A stretch of 64,000 bases of DNA, from the NCBI RefSeq assembly GCF_048771995.1, contig NC_133027.1, forward strand, positions 57,225,501 to 57,289,500, in the 5' to 3' direction. Numbering within the stretch: position 1 is the first letter of the stretch; every line of letters begins with the position of its first letter. Below are positions 12,830 through 27,600 of this stretch, piece by piece. Origin of the DNA: Taeniopygia guttata (Eukaryota > Chordata > Aves > Passeriformes > Estrildidae). Under the pieces are notes generated by a model. That model ran no database searches. It saw only the letters and a list, made by a program, of their open reading frames with translations, and had not been told where the DNA came from. The translations under genes and the position numbers were made by a program.

Positions 12830-15689
12830 CAAGCAATTGCTGGACAAATTGTCTCTGTACATATCTGTATTAATTGTTTGAAGCGTTCTATTTCAGATAG
12901 GAATTTTTTCCCCCCTCATTATTGCAATGTTTTAGAAGCATTTTTGCAGAAATTTTCCATAAGCAGACCTAGCCAGCATGGAAAATTTTATCCCATTATT
13001 GAAATGTAGGCCTTCATAAGCAGAAAATGCAACTGTGGGGAGCATCAGAAAGCATTTTTAATGTAAGCTGTTTTACCAGCCCTACCAGGGTAACTACAGC
13101 CACATGGTATCACATAAACATCTGTACATCTGGACTGCAGTTAAATAGGAGCATAATGTTGTGCAATATTTCATTTCTCTTCTTAGAAGTGCCCAGATGG
13201 GCCCGGATTCATCTCACCTACCTTTAGGTACCCTAGGTAAGATGCTGAATAAGGGCCACCAGCCAAAGCTCTTTTCTGAGCAGCATCCCTCCTTTCTAAC
13301 ATCTATCTGTAGAAATATTTCACTAGAGATGCAAGGCTGTACTAGAGTCTTTTTCATTTCTAGAGTTTTTTTCATTAATTTCTCCAGGCTCATTATAAGT
13401 CTACAGAGGGTGGGCATAAACTACTTTTTAAGACTTTTTTGAGGGAGAGACAGGAACCTCCTGCTTAATTTGCTTATGATCCAGTCTGTCCTCCAGTCTT
13501 CTGAGTATAAGGAGCACAAGGAAAACAGTCACTAAGAGGTCTCGCTTATCTTCCTAAGGCTCATAAAACGGTTCATGGCTTTTGGTACACGGAGATAAGT
13601 AGCACATACTAAACCACGTGAGATGTCTGCATTTACGTATTTAAATTTCTTTGCATGCATTATCAGTACACTCCACCCAAAGAGCATATGAAAGCCCAAG
13701 CGTGCTATGCTTGCTATGCAGAGTACAATATAGTCGGTGTTCCAAGTTTAGTTGCATTGACCAGTCTGCTAAATAAAACTATGCAAGCGGGTGGTGGTTA
13801 CCGCACTGCCACCAGCAGAAAGTGTGGATGACTACTTCCGTTTTACATTTCACAAATGAGTGAAATTAAACTACAGATTCAGGTCTTAGTCAAAATAGCT
13901 TATAACACCTATGTCACCTGTGATTTGAGGAATCCTAGCCCTTTGCTTCTCAGTGCAGAGACCTTTCTCTAAAGGAAATGCAGACCTTATAGACACAGAA
14001 TTCCATAAAACAAACACAACAACAAACCCAGGTGACTTCCACAGATTGTTCCTGCAGGCATGACTGTGATACATCAAAATCAGCAAGATTAAAATCATGG
14101 ACAACTTTTTCCCTTTTTCTACAACAAACAATTGAGACGGCATGTGTTGAATATTCATTGCTAGCAGTTGCAGACTTTTGCAGAAAGCAGCAGCAGCATA
14201 ATAAGCCTACGCATGGTAGCACATTTAGAATTACAATCAGACATTGTTTTTTAAAAGGAACCCATTAAAATAATACCCTACATCTTGGCAGAGATGAAAA
14301 GCACATGATGTACACCTTTGAGTCACTGAAGTTTTATACTTCTTTGTTATTAATTGCTCCAGTGGGTTTTTTCCTTGAAAATGATAGGCAGTATTTAGTG
14401 TTCTGTTACCCTGGAGCTGCAGCTCTCTGCTCACGTATCTGCACGCAGCACCTTGCTCATGACTGGGAAATGTGAGGCAAAGATAATGTTTATGCACAGC
14501 TTCGTTGCTTGGCAAGTACAGTTTCATTTTCTATAGAAACAAATTAGCACTATATATTTTAACATCTCTAGCCTACAAAGACATCGGCATAAAAGATGTT
14601 TCAGGAACGTTATAGCAGTGGAAGACTTTGCAGAGCCTGTCAGTGCACTATTCAAAGAGTTTTTGAATGCATGAATTTGAGAGTTTGTTGGGAGTTTAAG
14701 GGGGAGGTGACTGCATCTCTTTCAGATAATAACGGGATCTGAAAGGTTTCTTGACTGCTATAAATTAGCATTTTCAGCTCTGAGTGTGGTCTCCCAGAAA
14801 CAGTTTATAGCTAAAGCCATACACATTTTTCTGTTCCTACATTGAACAACAATAAAAGCTGGAAAATTACTGCAGGCTTTTATCTCAGAAATGTAATGAA
14901 TAGAAATACCACCCCTATTAGCAAATTGCTTACACTGCTGTTATCGCAGCAGCCTGAGCAACATTTGACTGTCCAACTTTTCACAGGAACCGCTCCTCTG
15001 GATTCTCAGAATTGCTAAAACCAACAGTTGAAGTACCCAATGGATAATGGGAGCTGCAAAGAAGGTGCAGATGCTCAGTTCCTCAGAGAAAAAGCCATCT
15101 ATCACCACACAAAAGAAACTGAATAGGATCACCCCAGAAGTGGTTATCTTGCTTCTTGGCCAGAAGTCCCTCTTGCAGGCCGTCTGGTAGTAGTACTCAG
15201 TAATAAACTATTTAACAGTTTTAGGTAAACAACTCCTGAATAGATTCTGGAACACTGGTAAACTGGGGGTACAGTGCACTGCCCCACATCACAGCAGCAA
15301 GGTCAGATGCTCCAGGCTGGACTCCCAACAGGAGCTGTTTCCATCATCCCATGATAAGTCTGTTTCTAGTGTATGTCTGCAATGCTGTGCTAAAACATCT
15401 CCTGTCTTTGTCACCTAACGACATCATTAAAGTGTAGCTGTGCCTTGTCCACACCAGAGAGCAGTACCTTCACTTTGCTTGAGGCAGAGAAACTAATTCT
15501 GGGGAAATGGGAGCACTTGTACCACGAAAGAACACCCACACTGATACACAACCACTCTTAACACCCACAGTTGGAAGACCAAGTCATATATCCATGTCCT
15601 TTGCCAAGCCGTATCCATGGTAAGACTTCTATGGGTGCAGTTTGATGGAATAAGCATCACACACCTAAGCCAAATTATCTTAGCTGATT
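12830..15689. other. Intergenic DNA between CpG island and SGK1 3' end
   Basis: No gene or repeat family recognised. Short open frames on both strands look random. Confidence 0.6.
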
Positions 15690-15706
15690 GGCAACTTGGA
15701 CTCATT

Positions 15707-15712
15707 TTTAAT
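15707..15712 (-). terminator. SGK1: Candidate distal poly(A) signal ATTAAA
   Basis: The minus strand reads ATTAAA, the commonest variant poly(A) hexamer, about 1.13 kb after the stop codon. A short inverted repeat, TTTAAC/GTTAAA with a 4-nt loop, lies a few tens of bases upstream in the transcript. Chosen because the resulting UTR length fits the gene family; no transcript data. Confidence 0.5.
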
Positions 15713-16567
15713 TTTTTAAAATCTTGCTAAAACCTTTAACTAAGGTTAAATTAAAATAAGACAGAGTTCATGGAAGTATTTTTCAGGATTTTACTGCAAA
15801 CCTATGGGTCTGGTCACAAAAAAATATGATACATATAACCATGTTAATTATATTACATTACAATGATGGTATACATTACAAGTAAGTCTGTAAGTTTAAA
15901 TATACATCTAGAGTTACAACTGAATGTACAGATCTTTTTTACAATACATACAATCAGGAATGAAAATCCCTCAAACCCCAAGACCATAAATAATGCCCAT
16001 TTTACAGATGATATAGTTTAAACTAAAAAGAGAGGAAAAAAAAAAAAGAAACCAACAGCTTTGACCGACTGCAGCTGGGGCATTTTGGTCCATAAAAACC
16101 CTTTCTAAAAATAGAAATCTTTTTTCATAGCAGCAATGCTTTCTTCAAGCATTTGGATACAAGTAATTGTGAGCCCATTTCAATAATTTTAGTTGACAGT
16201 ATAGATTTACAAAAGAAATTTCAAAATTACACTTAATTTATCTTCCAAATATGGAAGAAACAAACAATGCCCCACATTGTGGTATCCTGCAAGTGTCACA
16301 CTGATGCTTTAAACTAAGTCCATCTGTAGTACGCAGACCACACACATACCATTTGTTCACATAGTAAACCCACATAAATTAACTGAGAAACACACTCTGC
16401 AACAGGGAAAGCTTTGGAGCTCACAAGATCTCGTCAGAAAAAAGGCACATTTCATAAAATCCTTATCACGTTCAGATAGATCTTCAGGCAAGGCTTTTCA
16501 AGCACAGTTACAAAACAGCTTGTTCTTACTCCTACGATCTGCCGTAGCAGTCTATGACAGCAGTCAT

Positions 16568-16573
16568 TTTATT
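16568..16573 (-). terminator. SGK1: Candidate proximal poly(A) signal AATAAA
   Basis: The canonical AATAAA on the minus strand, about 270 nt after the stop. Its use would give a short 3' UTR lacking the distal AU-rich elements. Whether it is used cannot be seen from sequence. Confidence 0.35.
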
Positions 16574-16840
16574 TTTTCTTTCCCAAGGAGACAGCACCAC
16601 TTTGGGGGAAGAACAAATGGAAATGAAAAGCCTGTAAAGCTCATTTAGAGAGTGATGTGCTCTTCAAAAAAGCTTCCAGCAAACAGTGTAGTTGAAATTA
16701 AGGCTGCAAAGCTGCCATGGTGGAAATGTGCAAATTCTCTTTCAAGGTGACTGGTCAACTGGCAGTTCCACCAGAAGGCCAAACAAAAAATAAAAATAAT
16801 AGTTGTTATTATTATTAAAAAAAGAATAAAACAAAAATGT

Positions 16841-21400
<4,560 letters not shown>

Positions 21401-21706
21401 TTTTAAGCGAGAGGGGGCTCCAGAGCAAGAGCAGAGCACCACCAGCTCCCAGCACCGCACTGACTCGGCGAAGCACCCGACGCCGTTTAAGTGGCGGCGG
21501 TGATGGGCGGCACCGGGGCGGGGCGGCGACGATCGCGCCCCCCTCGACGTCCTTTGCGGGGCGGCCAGTGGCCGCCTCGGGGGATGTCGAGGGTGGGAGG
21601 ATAAGGAAATCGTCGCTGCCTTTACCACCGCCCTACCTTGGGCGCAACCCTCAGGGGAGCCCCCACGCAGCACCCCCGCAGGAGCTTGCCCCAGGATGCC
21701 GAGCAT
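21401..21706 (-). other. SGK1: In-frame 102-codon upstream extension of SGK1 exon 1
   Basis: Reading upstream from the canonical ATG, the same frame has no stop back to an ATG at 21704-21706, which would begin MLGILGQAPAG and join at RLK|MTVK. The ATG context is weak (T at -3, C at +4). The region is GC-rich, so an open frame by chance is plausible. Part of this interval is also the 5' UTR of the canonical transcript. It would only be translated from a start site further upstream, for example near the TATA-like element at 21826. Confidence 0.3.
21485..21526 (-). promoter_or_regulatory. SGK1: SGK1 core promoter candidates: TTAAA motif and GC box
   Basis: On the minus strand a CTTAAAC motif (21485-21491) lies about 86 bp before the ATG, and a double GC box GGGGCGGGGCGG (plus 21515-21526) lies just upstream of it. 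A start site 25-30 bp after the TTAAA motif would give a short 5' UTR like that of mammalian canonical SGK1. Sp1 control of SGK1 is known in rodents; assignment here is inferred. Confidence 0.4.
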
Positions 21707-21825
21707 CCACAGGCAAAGGAATCAAATCCCTTTTTTTTCTGCTTGACAGCAAACTCCCGTAACCCCGGTGCGCTCTCGCTCCCCCTCCCCTCCTTTTTTT
21801 TTATCCGGCCCTACTTATTTCACAG

Positions 21826-21835
21826 TTATATAAAG
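21826..21835 (-). promoter_or_regulatory. SGK1: TATA-like element (CTTTATATAA)
   Basis: CTTTATATAA on the minus strand, and TATATAAA on the plus strand, stand out in the GC-rich promoter 426 bp upstream of the canonical ATG. A minus-strand start about 30 bp on would include the in-frame ATG at 21706. Orientation and use are not decided by sequence. Confidence 0.35.
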
Positions 21836-21965
21836 TTGAAATCTGGTTCTGTCTTTAGGACGACCACCTCTTCTCGAAAGTATAGGTGTCCCCCCACCAC
21901 CCCGCAGCCTGCGTCCGCTCTCGGTCCCGCCGCACCGGCTGAGCCGCGATAAGGGACGGCGACGT

Positions 21966-22006
21966 TTCCCTGAAGGAGCCGCAGTGACTCAGAAGAACAA
22001 AATTTC
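21966..22006. promoter_or_regulatory. SGK1: Cluster of STAT/GAS, AP-1 and GRE-half-like sites
   Basis: Within 41 bp: TTCCCTGAA (21966-21974, TTCN3GAA form), TGACTCA (21985-21991, exact AP-1 consensus), and AGAACA at 21994-21999 followed after 3 nt by a degenerate second half. It is about 0.57 kb upstream of the canonical ATG. Glucocorticoid and growth-factor induction of SGK1 is established; binding at these sites is inferred. Confidence 0.4.
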
Positions 22007-22283
22007 CTGCCCGGTTTTCAATAAAACAAACAAATGTCCCTTCTGTGCACTGCCCTTATCCTGGCTGGGACATAACTAAAAGGAAAAGGAAAAAAAAAAT
22101 ATTTTTTAATGCCAAAAAGGGAAACAACGGGGAAAAAATAATCCGTTCCCTGAACTTGGAGGAGAGCGCAGAAATCTGCTTCTAGAAAAGCTGGGGAGAT
22201 GACCAAGGGCTGGACAAGTGCAGTAATGGGGGATGGGAGGAGAAAAAGAGAAACAGCCCCTCTCTGCAGATTTTGTTTTTACT

Positions 22284-22312
22284 GTACACGGTCAGTTGGG
22301 AACACCGTGTAC
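22284..22312. repeat. 9-bp perfect inverted repeat in SGK1 upstream region
   Basis: GTACACGGT (22284-22292) and its exact reverse complement ACCGTGTAC (22304-22312), separated by 11 nt. It could be a protein-binding dyad or chance. Confidence 0.85.
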
Positions 22313-22841
22313 CCGGGATTTAATGGCTCAGTCGCTTCCCTGGGGGCACACCGGGAGCGCTGGTGCATGCATGCCACCCAAGGTGAAAGGATGCAGCCGC
22401 GACCCTCCTCCCGGGGGACGCGGGAAGGGGCGACGAGCGGTACCACGGCCTCCCGCCAGGCTCCTCCGCCGGGGCTCATCCCCGCCCGCAGCCCTGGCAC
22501 GGATCAGGCGCGTCTGGGGGCTGCCGAGCTCCTGCGCCCCACAGGCGGCTGGAAGTTTCCACCCGACGGGGTGTTATTCATGCGCGTGTTTCGCCTCGCT
22601 GTCTGAACGAAGGGCGCTGGGTTGCGGCCAGCGGCTCCAGCTGCAACCTGCCCCCGTCCTCCCCCGGCGCGGAGACCGTCTTTTTACTCTTTACTTTTTT
22701 TTTCTCTGCAGCCGCCGCTGCTGCCTCCCCCCACAACCACTGCCGGCCGCTGGGAGGCATCCCTCGGCAGCTGCCTGCGCCCTCCGCCTCGGGGGGATGG
22801 CAAGCACCGCAGCACGACCGCCGTCAAAGGCAGCAGCTCAC

Positions 22842-22942
22842 CTTCAGCAGCAAGATGGATGACCCGGCGGGGAGAGAGACCCCTGCGAAATGGGCACGGG
22901 TCTTGCAAAGGCGCTGCAAAAGCGTTATAGGGAAAAAGCAAA
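22842..22942 (-). other. SGK1: Candidate alternative 5' exon end of SGK1
   Basis: The minus strand has a strong donor CTGAAG|GTGAGC with the last exon base at 22842. One frame stays open for dozens of codons and reaches the donor one base into a codon, the phase required by exon 2. No ATG occurs in that frame nearby, so it would be a non-coding leader with translation from a Met inside exon 2, or an unused site. The left limit given is arbitrary. Confidence 0.25.
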
Positions 22943-23185
22943 GAGGGAGGATTGCCGGCTCCGCTCCCAGCCTCCGGTGTCCTTCCCGGAGCAAGGGGCC
23001 CTTGCCCGGCCCCGCCGTCCCGGTTCGGGGAAGTGGAAGGGAGACGGCGCCAGGGAAGGAAGCGGCGACGGGAGAAGCAAGGAAATGCAGACTACAGCTG
23101 GCGGGGCTCTAGGTTCTCCCACTTGTGGCTTTCCACACTCTGTTACACACAGAAATTGCCACTCTCATTGATGTAAGTGGAGAAC

Positions 23186-23186
<1 letters not shown>

Positions 23187-23230
<44 letters not shown>
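23187..23230 (+). repeat. Uninterrupted (A)44 tract
   Basis: 44 consecutive A in the middle of the CpG-rich SGK1 upstream region, preceded by GGAGAACC and followed by TCCCC. Such purity suggests a recent retroposon tail, a length-variable microsatellite or an assembly-sensitive spot. No retroposon body is recognised to its left. Confidence 0.9.
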
Positions 23231-23234
<4 letters not shown>

Positions 23235-23772
23235 CACAACAAAATTTGGAATTTAAAACTATCCTCAACTCATCTTGATAGATTGAAAGAGACGTAGACA
23301 GTTTTCTCTGCCCCTTCGTACTGTTTTCAGAGTACTGCTGTTAACACTCGAGATTCAGTTTGGAGGGTTACCAGAGTCACTGCCCTCTGCCCCCTGGCAC
23401 ATGCCGATGGCCCCCGGCACTTTCCTGTCGGCTGTGCACAGAGGCAAGCAGCTCCCAGCCCCCGGGCAGTCTCCGCCAGAACCCACCCGCAGTTCTGCAC
23501 AGCTTGCCAGAGGCTGACACCCACTGTCGTCCTCCCGGCTCAGCCGCGGCCCCCCACGCCGCCCGCAAGCGCCTCCGCTCCAGCCGGCTACACCGGCGCC
23601 CTCGCCCCCGCTCTGCGTCGGTCTTTTTGCAAGAACTCCGCTGGTCTCGCCAAGTCACCTGGCCTCTGTTCGTGCCAAGCGCTGCCTCGGCTGTCCCCCA
23701 CACGCACCCGCCTGTATCCCCCAGTGCATCGCTGCGCGGGGACCCCGCTGCTGGGAGGGTTCTTTTCCCCGT

Positions 23773-23787
23773 GGAGAACAGTTCTCC
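23773..23787. repeat. Palindrome GGAGAAC-A-GTTCTCC
   Basis: 7-bp perfect arms around a single A, 26 bp beyond the donor of the alternative first exon. It contains back-to-back GAAC/GTTC elements like steroid-receptor half sites, but not with the standard 3-nt spacing. Confidence 0.85.
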
Positions 23788-23812
23788 TGGCAAGGCGGAG
23801 CGGTGAACTCAC

Positions 23813-24050
23813 CTTTCAGCGACGACTTCTCCTCTTTGCCCCTCATCTTGCTGCCTGCCGGGACCCCGGGCGCGGCGCGGCGGCGCGGAGGCTGTGCCTG
23901 GGCCGCCGCTCCCGGCCGCTGCTGCAATTCCGAATAACTCCCCTTCCTGGCCGGGCGGCCCGCAGGCAGGAGGGAGGCGGCGAGGGCGGCGAGGCCGGCC
24001 GGCGCTCCCGCTGACCCCTTTATGGACGCACTATCGAGGGCGGCTGACAT
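23813..24050 (-). CDS. SGK1: SGK1 alternative first coding exon (isoform 3-like)
   Basis: ATG at 24048-24050, 79 codons plus one base, ending in a consensus donor AAAG|GTGAGT. Spliced to exon 2 it continues ...KMRGKEEKSSLK-A-FMKQRR in frame. A mammalian SGK1 isoform (459 residues in human) starts from an equivalent upstream exon ending KEEAIKPPLKA before FMKQRR; the shared K-E-E-x4-LKA end and the identical phase support homology. The resulting protein would be about 485 residues and would lack the hydrophobic degron of the canonical exon 1. The N-terminal 60 residues are Ala/Pro/Arg-rich and diverged. A second in-frame Met at residue 69 (23844-23846) could be the true start, since a TTTATAAC motif lies only about 10-18 bp upstream of the first ATG. 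Confidence 0.72.
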
Positions 24051-24599
24051 GCGGGAGCGTTATAAAGTTCAGCACGGGCCGCCCCGCACACTCTGCCCCG
24101 TTGCAACATCACCCTCAAAATTACTGTCATCAGCGCGCACACACAAACACACGCACGGGCGGAGCGGGGCGGGGGGGCCGCTCCGGCCCTCCCTGACCTG
24201 CCGGCCGCGGCCGGCCCTGCCCCACGGAAGCTTGCGCTGCCCACGCTGCCCCGGCCAGGGCGCGGTGCGAGCGGCCGCGCACACACGGCACGGGTCCTGC
24301 GCCCCCTCCCCTCCCCTCCGGCACGGGCAGAGGCGGGGCGGGGGCCGCTGAGCTGCTGCCCGAGGGGGGCGCGGAGCTGCGGCCACCGGCCGGGCTTCCC
24401 CGGCGGCCGGATAGCGCCGGGGCGGGACCGGCGCCCCGCTCCGACCTGGCACCCTGCGCCTTCCGCCGGCAGCGCCCCGGCGGCGCCCCCCGGCCGCGCG
24501 GCACCGCTGCCCCGCCGCCCGCCACCGCCCGGGCCGGCGCCGCGCTCCCCCGGCCGCGCCCCGCCGCGGGAAGCCGCTGTCCCTCCGTGCGGCACCCAC

Positions 24600-24660
24600 C
24601 TGCACCCGGCCGGGCCCTCGCCCCTTCCCCGTGCTCGAGATGCCTCGTAGCAGCGATGCG
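24600..24660 (-). other. SGK1: Weak candidate alternative leader exon donor
   Basis: The minus strand reads GTGCAG|GTGGGT with exon end at 24600, at the outer edge of the CpG island. One frame ends here in the phase needed for exon 2, but it has no ATG. Likely either a non-coding leader or nothing. Confidence 0.15.
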
Positions 24661-27600
24661 CTTAACGTGGAAGGGAGGAATGCCACCCAAGGGACGAATT
24701 ATTGTTTTATTAGTTAAAATTAATGCAGCGTTTTAAGCTGATGAACTGGGTTCTCCAAAGCCCGGGGTGTCCTAAAGATGCATTTTTAAACTCCTTACAG
24801 TGACAGCAGCAAGCCTCAAGAGTTAAAAGGCATGAGAGAACACATGAAAGGAACAAGTAATAAAAGATCCCCTTTCTCAGGTGCCAGGTCTTATTGAAAA
24901 GCATCAGACACCATGAATATCTCAATAACTGCATCAAAAATTTGTATTGAGAATGGTGTAGGGTTGTACAGCTAAAAAGTAAATGCAAGAAAATAATCAA
25001 AGAATCACAGTGATGTTCCACACTCATGTTAATCTTCTACCTCAGCCTAAATATTGACAAACTGTCCTGAAATTCTAAATTAAGTGATTTTCAAAGCAAA
25101 ATGAATAATAATAAAGAAGACGGTAGATGCTAAAAATAAAAAGGGAAGGGGAACTCCCTACACATAGTACTAATACACACAATATTCTTTGCCCCAGGAT
25201 GTGCACACTCCAAAAGAATGGGTGAGATCAAGAACAGATGGACAAATCAGTAGGGAAAAATAACCCAATATTTAGCTACACAGGCATGCAGCATGTCTGA
25301 CCTAAAATGTTCCTGTACCACAAATCCCTGGAAGCCAGGGATGGGCTGAAGCATATCCCTGAATAGTTGCCTGTTCTTTCCTTCTCAGGTAATATTGCAA
25401 TATTAGATAATGATAACTGACCAGCTAACCTGGTAACCTGGACTGACCTGCATGGACTTTGGGCCCATACTGCCATTCTGACAATCTTATACTGCACTTC
25501 TGAGTGGCATGATACTGTTTTAATAGCACCAGAAAACTCCAGGAACTGCTGCTCACCGGCAAGAAGGAAGAGAACGGATTTGATTTGTAACCTAATTTGA
25601 AGCATTTGGCTCTACCAAGTACATGTATTCCATGTAAAAGTAGCACTAGGTAAACAGATGCTCATCAAGCTCTTCACCATGACAGCGTTCAAAACAGGGC
25701 CCTGCATCGAGGCTGTGAGAGATGCAGAAAGACACCGACAAACACAACATGCTGGTTTACTGGCATGGGTCACCCCAGGGTCCTGCTGACTCAGATTTTG
25801 GGACATACCTGAAGTAAAGCCAGGAGGGATGTGAATTGATTTATCTCAACAAACAAACAGCAGCTCATCACTAGCGTGGGCCTGTATTGCTCAAAGCACT
25901 TCAAAGCACATTCAGTAGTAGTTGAGCTGTGTAAATTCTCCCTAGAAAAGCTTCACTGTTTGAAGGGTTTATTAATCTGTGGTGGGCAGGCAGGTGTTAG
26001 TCCTGCCCGACACTGCTTTCAGGACACACAGAAACTTCCTCTTGCCCTTCAGGAAGGCCAGAGGCTTCAGCAGCCCGCATGGTAACTGGAACCTGTGAGC
26101 TCCCTTCTGATTCTGTACTGCTCCTCGTTGTCTGATGTGGAACTCAGTGCCTCAGTCCTTCAGGAATTCAATTCTCTGATAGCTTCTGAACTTCAGTTTG
26201 GGAATTAATTCAATGCTGAATAAATGAATTCCTGATTGCTTATCTTGCTGAATCAAGACCTAAGGATACAGCAGGTTCCTAGAATTATTTGGCTGACTCT
26301 GGAAGGAAACTTCTTCAAATTCTGCAAATATTTTCACCAGTATTTGGCTTTGGGTTAATTAAATGAAGTTCAGGGTTTGAACTGCAGGAACGACACAGCC
26401 CCCAACTACAAAAGACAATGGCACTGCTTAACAGCATCTGTCTTCCAAAGCAAAATATCAGCAGCTTTTATTTTCCTCCTGTAAATCCTGAACTAAAGTC
26501 TCCAACCTTGTAATTAAGTTTTATATGCAATAGCCCAAACTCAGTCAGGACCTTCAGGCTGCCCCACAAATGGTGTCTACCAGTAGCAGCAAACAGATAA
26601 GGAACTGAGTAACAACTTTAATAACAACCCAACAGAGATTTTAAATCAGGAGCTTTCAAATGCTGTCAACAGGTCTGCTAGACATTGTGTTGACAGGAGT
26701 TTTATTGACTGAAGCCCCTACTGATCTGAAAAAATCTAATTGATTTCAGTGTCATATTTTATGAAAGACACATTTGGAACATCTTTTATTTCCCTTTTCT
26801 GATGCTTACAGAGCAGATTTACTGCATTGTCATAAGAGGCTTTAGTGCCAAGGGATTATGCTCACAGGATCACAGAGTGATGCAGGGCTGTGCTGAGAAA
26901 AAAAAAAAAGTAATTCCCATCCTTGTAGAAACCAGTGGAAAATTACAGCATTCTTTAGATGAACTGACCTCTAGTTAAAATTGCTGATAAACAATACCCT
27001 GACCTCTATTTTAGTTCCAGCACGTGGATTTGAGTCTAACGCAGTTGTCACTGTGACTTTATGAGTAAATGTTGCAGGTATTTCAGCCTGTAGCTGTCAG
27101 AGAGAGATGACTGCAGAAAAACTGTATTTGTATGCCTTCCTCTGAGCATGTCTTCCTGAGAGTGTGCCACCCCAAGGTTAGTAAAAGTCTTTGCAATATT
27201 GTATAGTCTGTCTAGGTTAGAGTCCTCATAAAACCACACTGGATGACAGATACTTAAATTCATTATTGATATTATGAAATTTAATGTGCTGTGACTGCAT
27301 AGAATCCGGTCTTATCAGAACTGAATAGTGCTAATATAGAAAAGGAGGTGAAAACATATGATGGAAAAGTGATGAAAAACGAGTCATGAGGAAAATGAAG
27401 TTTCTTAGTGGTGCTATGAGTTCAGTCTGCTGGTTTCATTTGGTCATGAGGCAGCCTTATGTGAGGAGTTCCAGAATGAACAGTGTAAGCATATACTGTC
27501 AGCTGACTCCTACACTCTGACTTTTTCTTCCTAAACTTTAGTTTTTAAAGGATAATAGCAGAAGGGCATTTAGGCATTTTCTATCCAGGACATAATCTGA

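Larger units (their letters stand above)
15690..16840 (-). other. SGK1: SGK1 3' untranslated region
   Basis: The minus-strand sequence after the SGK1 stop codon. It is U-rich immediately after the stop and contains AU-rich stability-type motifs, including AUUAUUUAU (plus positions 15985-15993) and an AUUUA at about 15894. That fits the short half-life known for SGK1 mRNA. The length of about 1.1 kb is similar to mammalian SGK1. The distal end is set by an AUUAAA signal near 15707; the exact cleavage site is inferred. Confidence 0.75.

Noticed and set aside
24020..24690. Three overlapping minus-strand frames of 186-205 codons
   Set aside because: They overlap in different frames in extremely GC-rich DNA, start at non-ATG codons in part, and resemble no protein; stop codons are rare there by composition.
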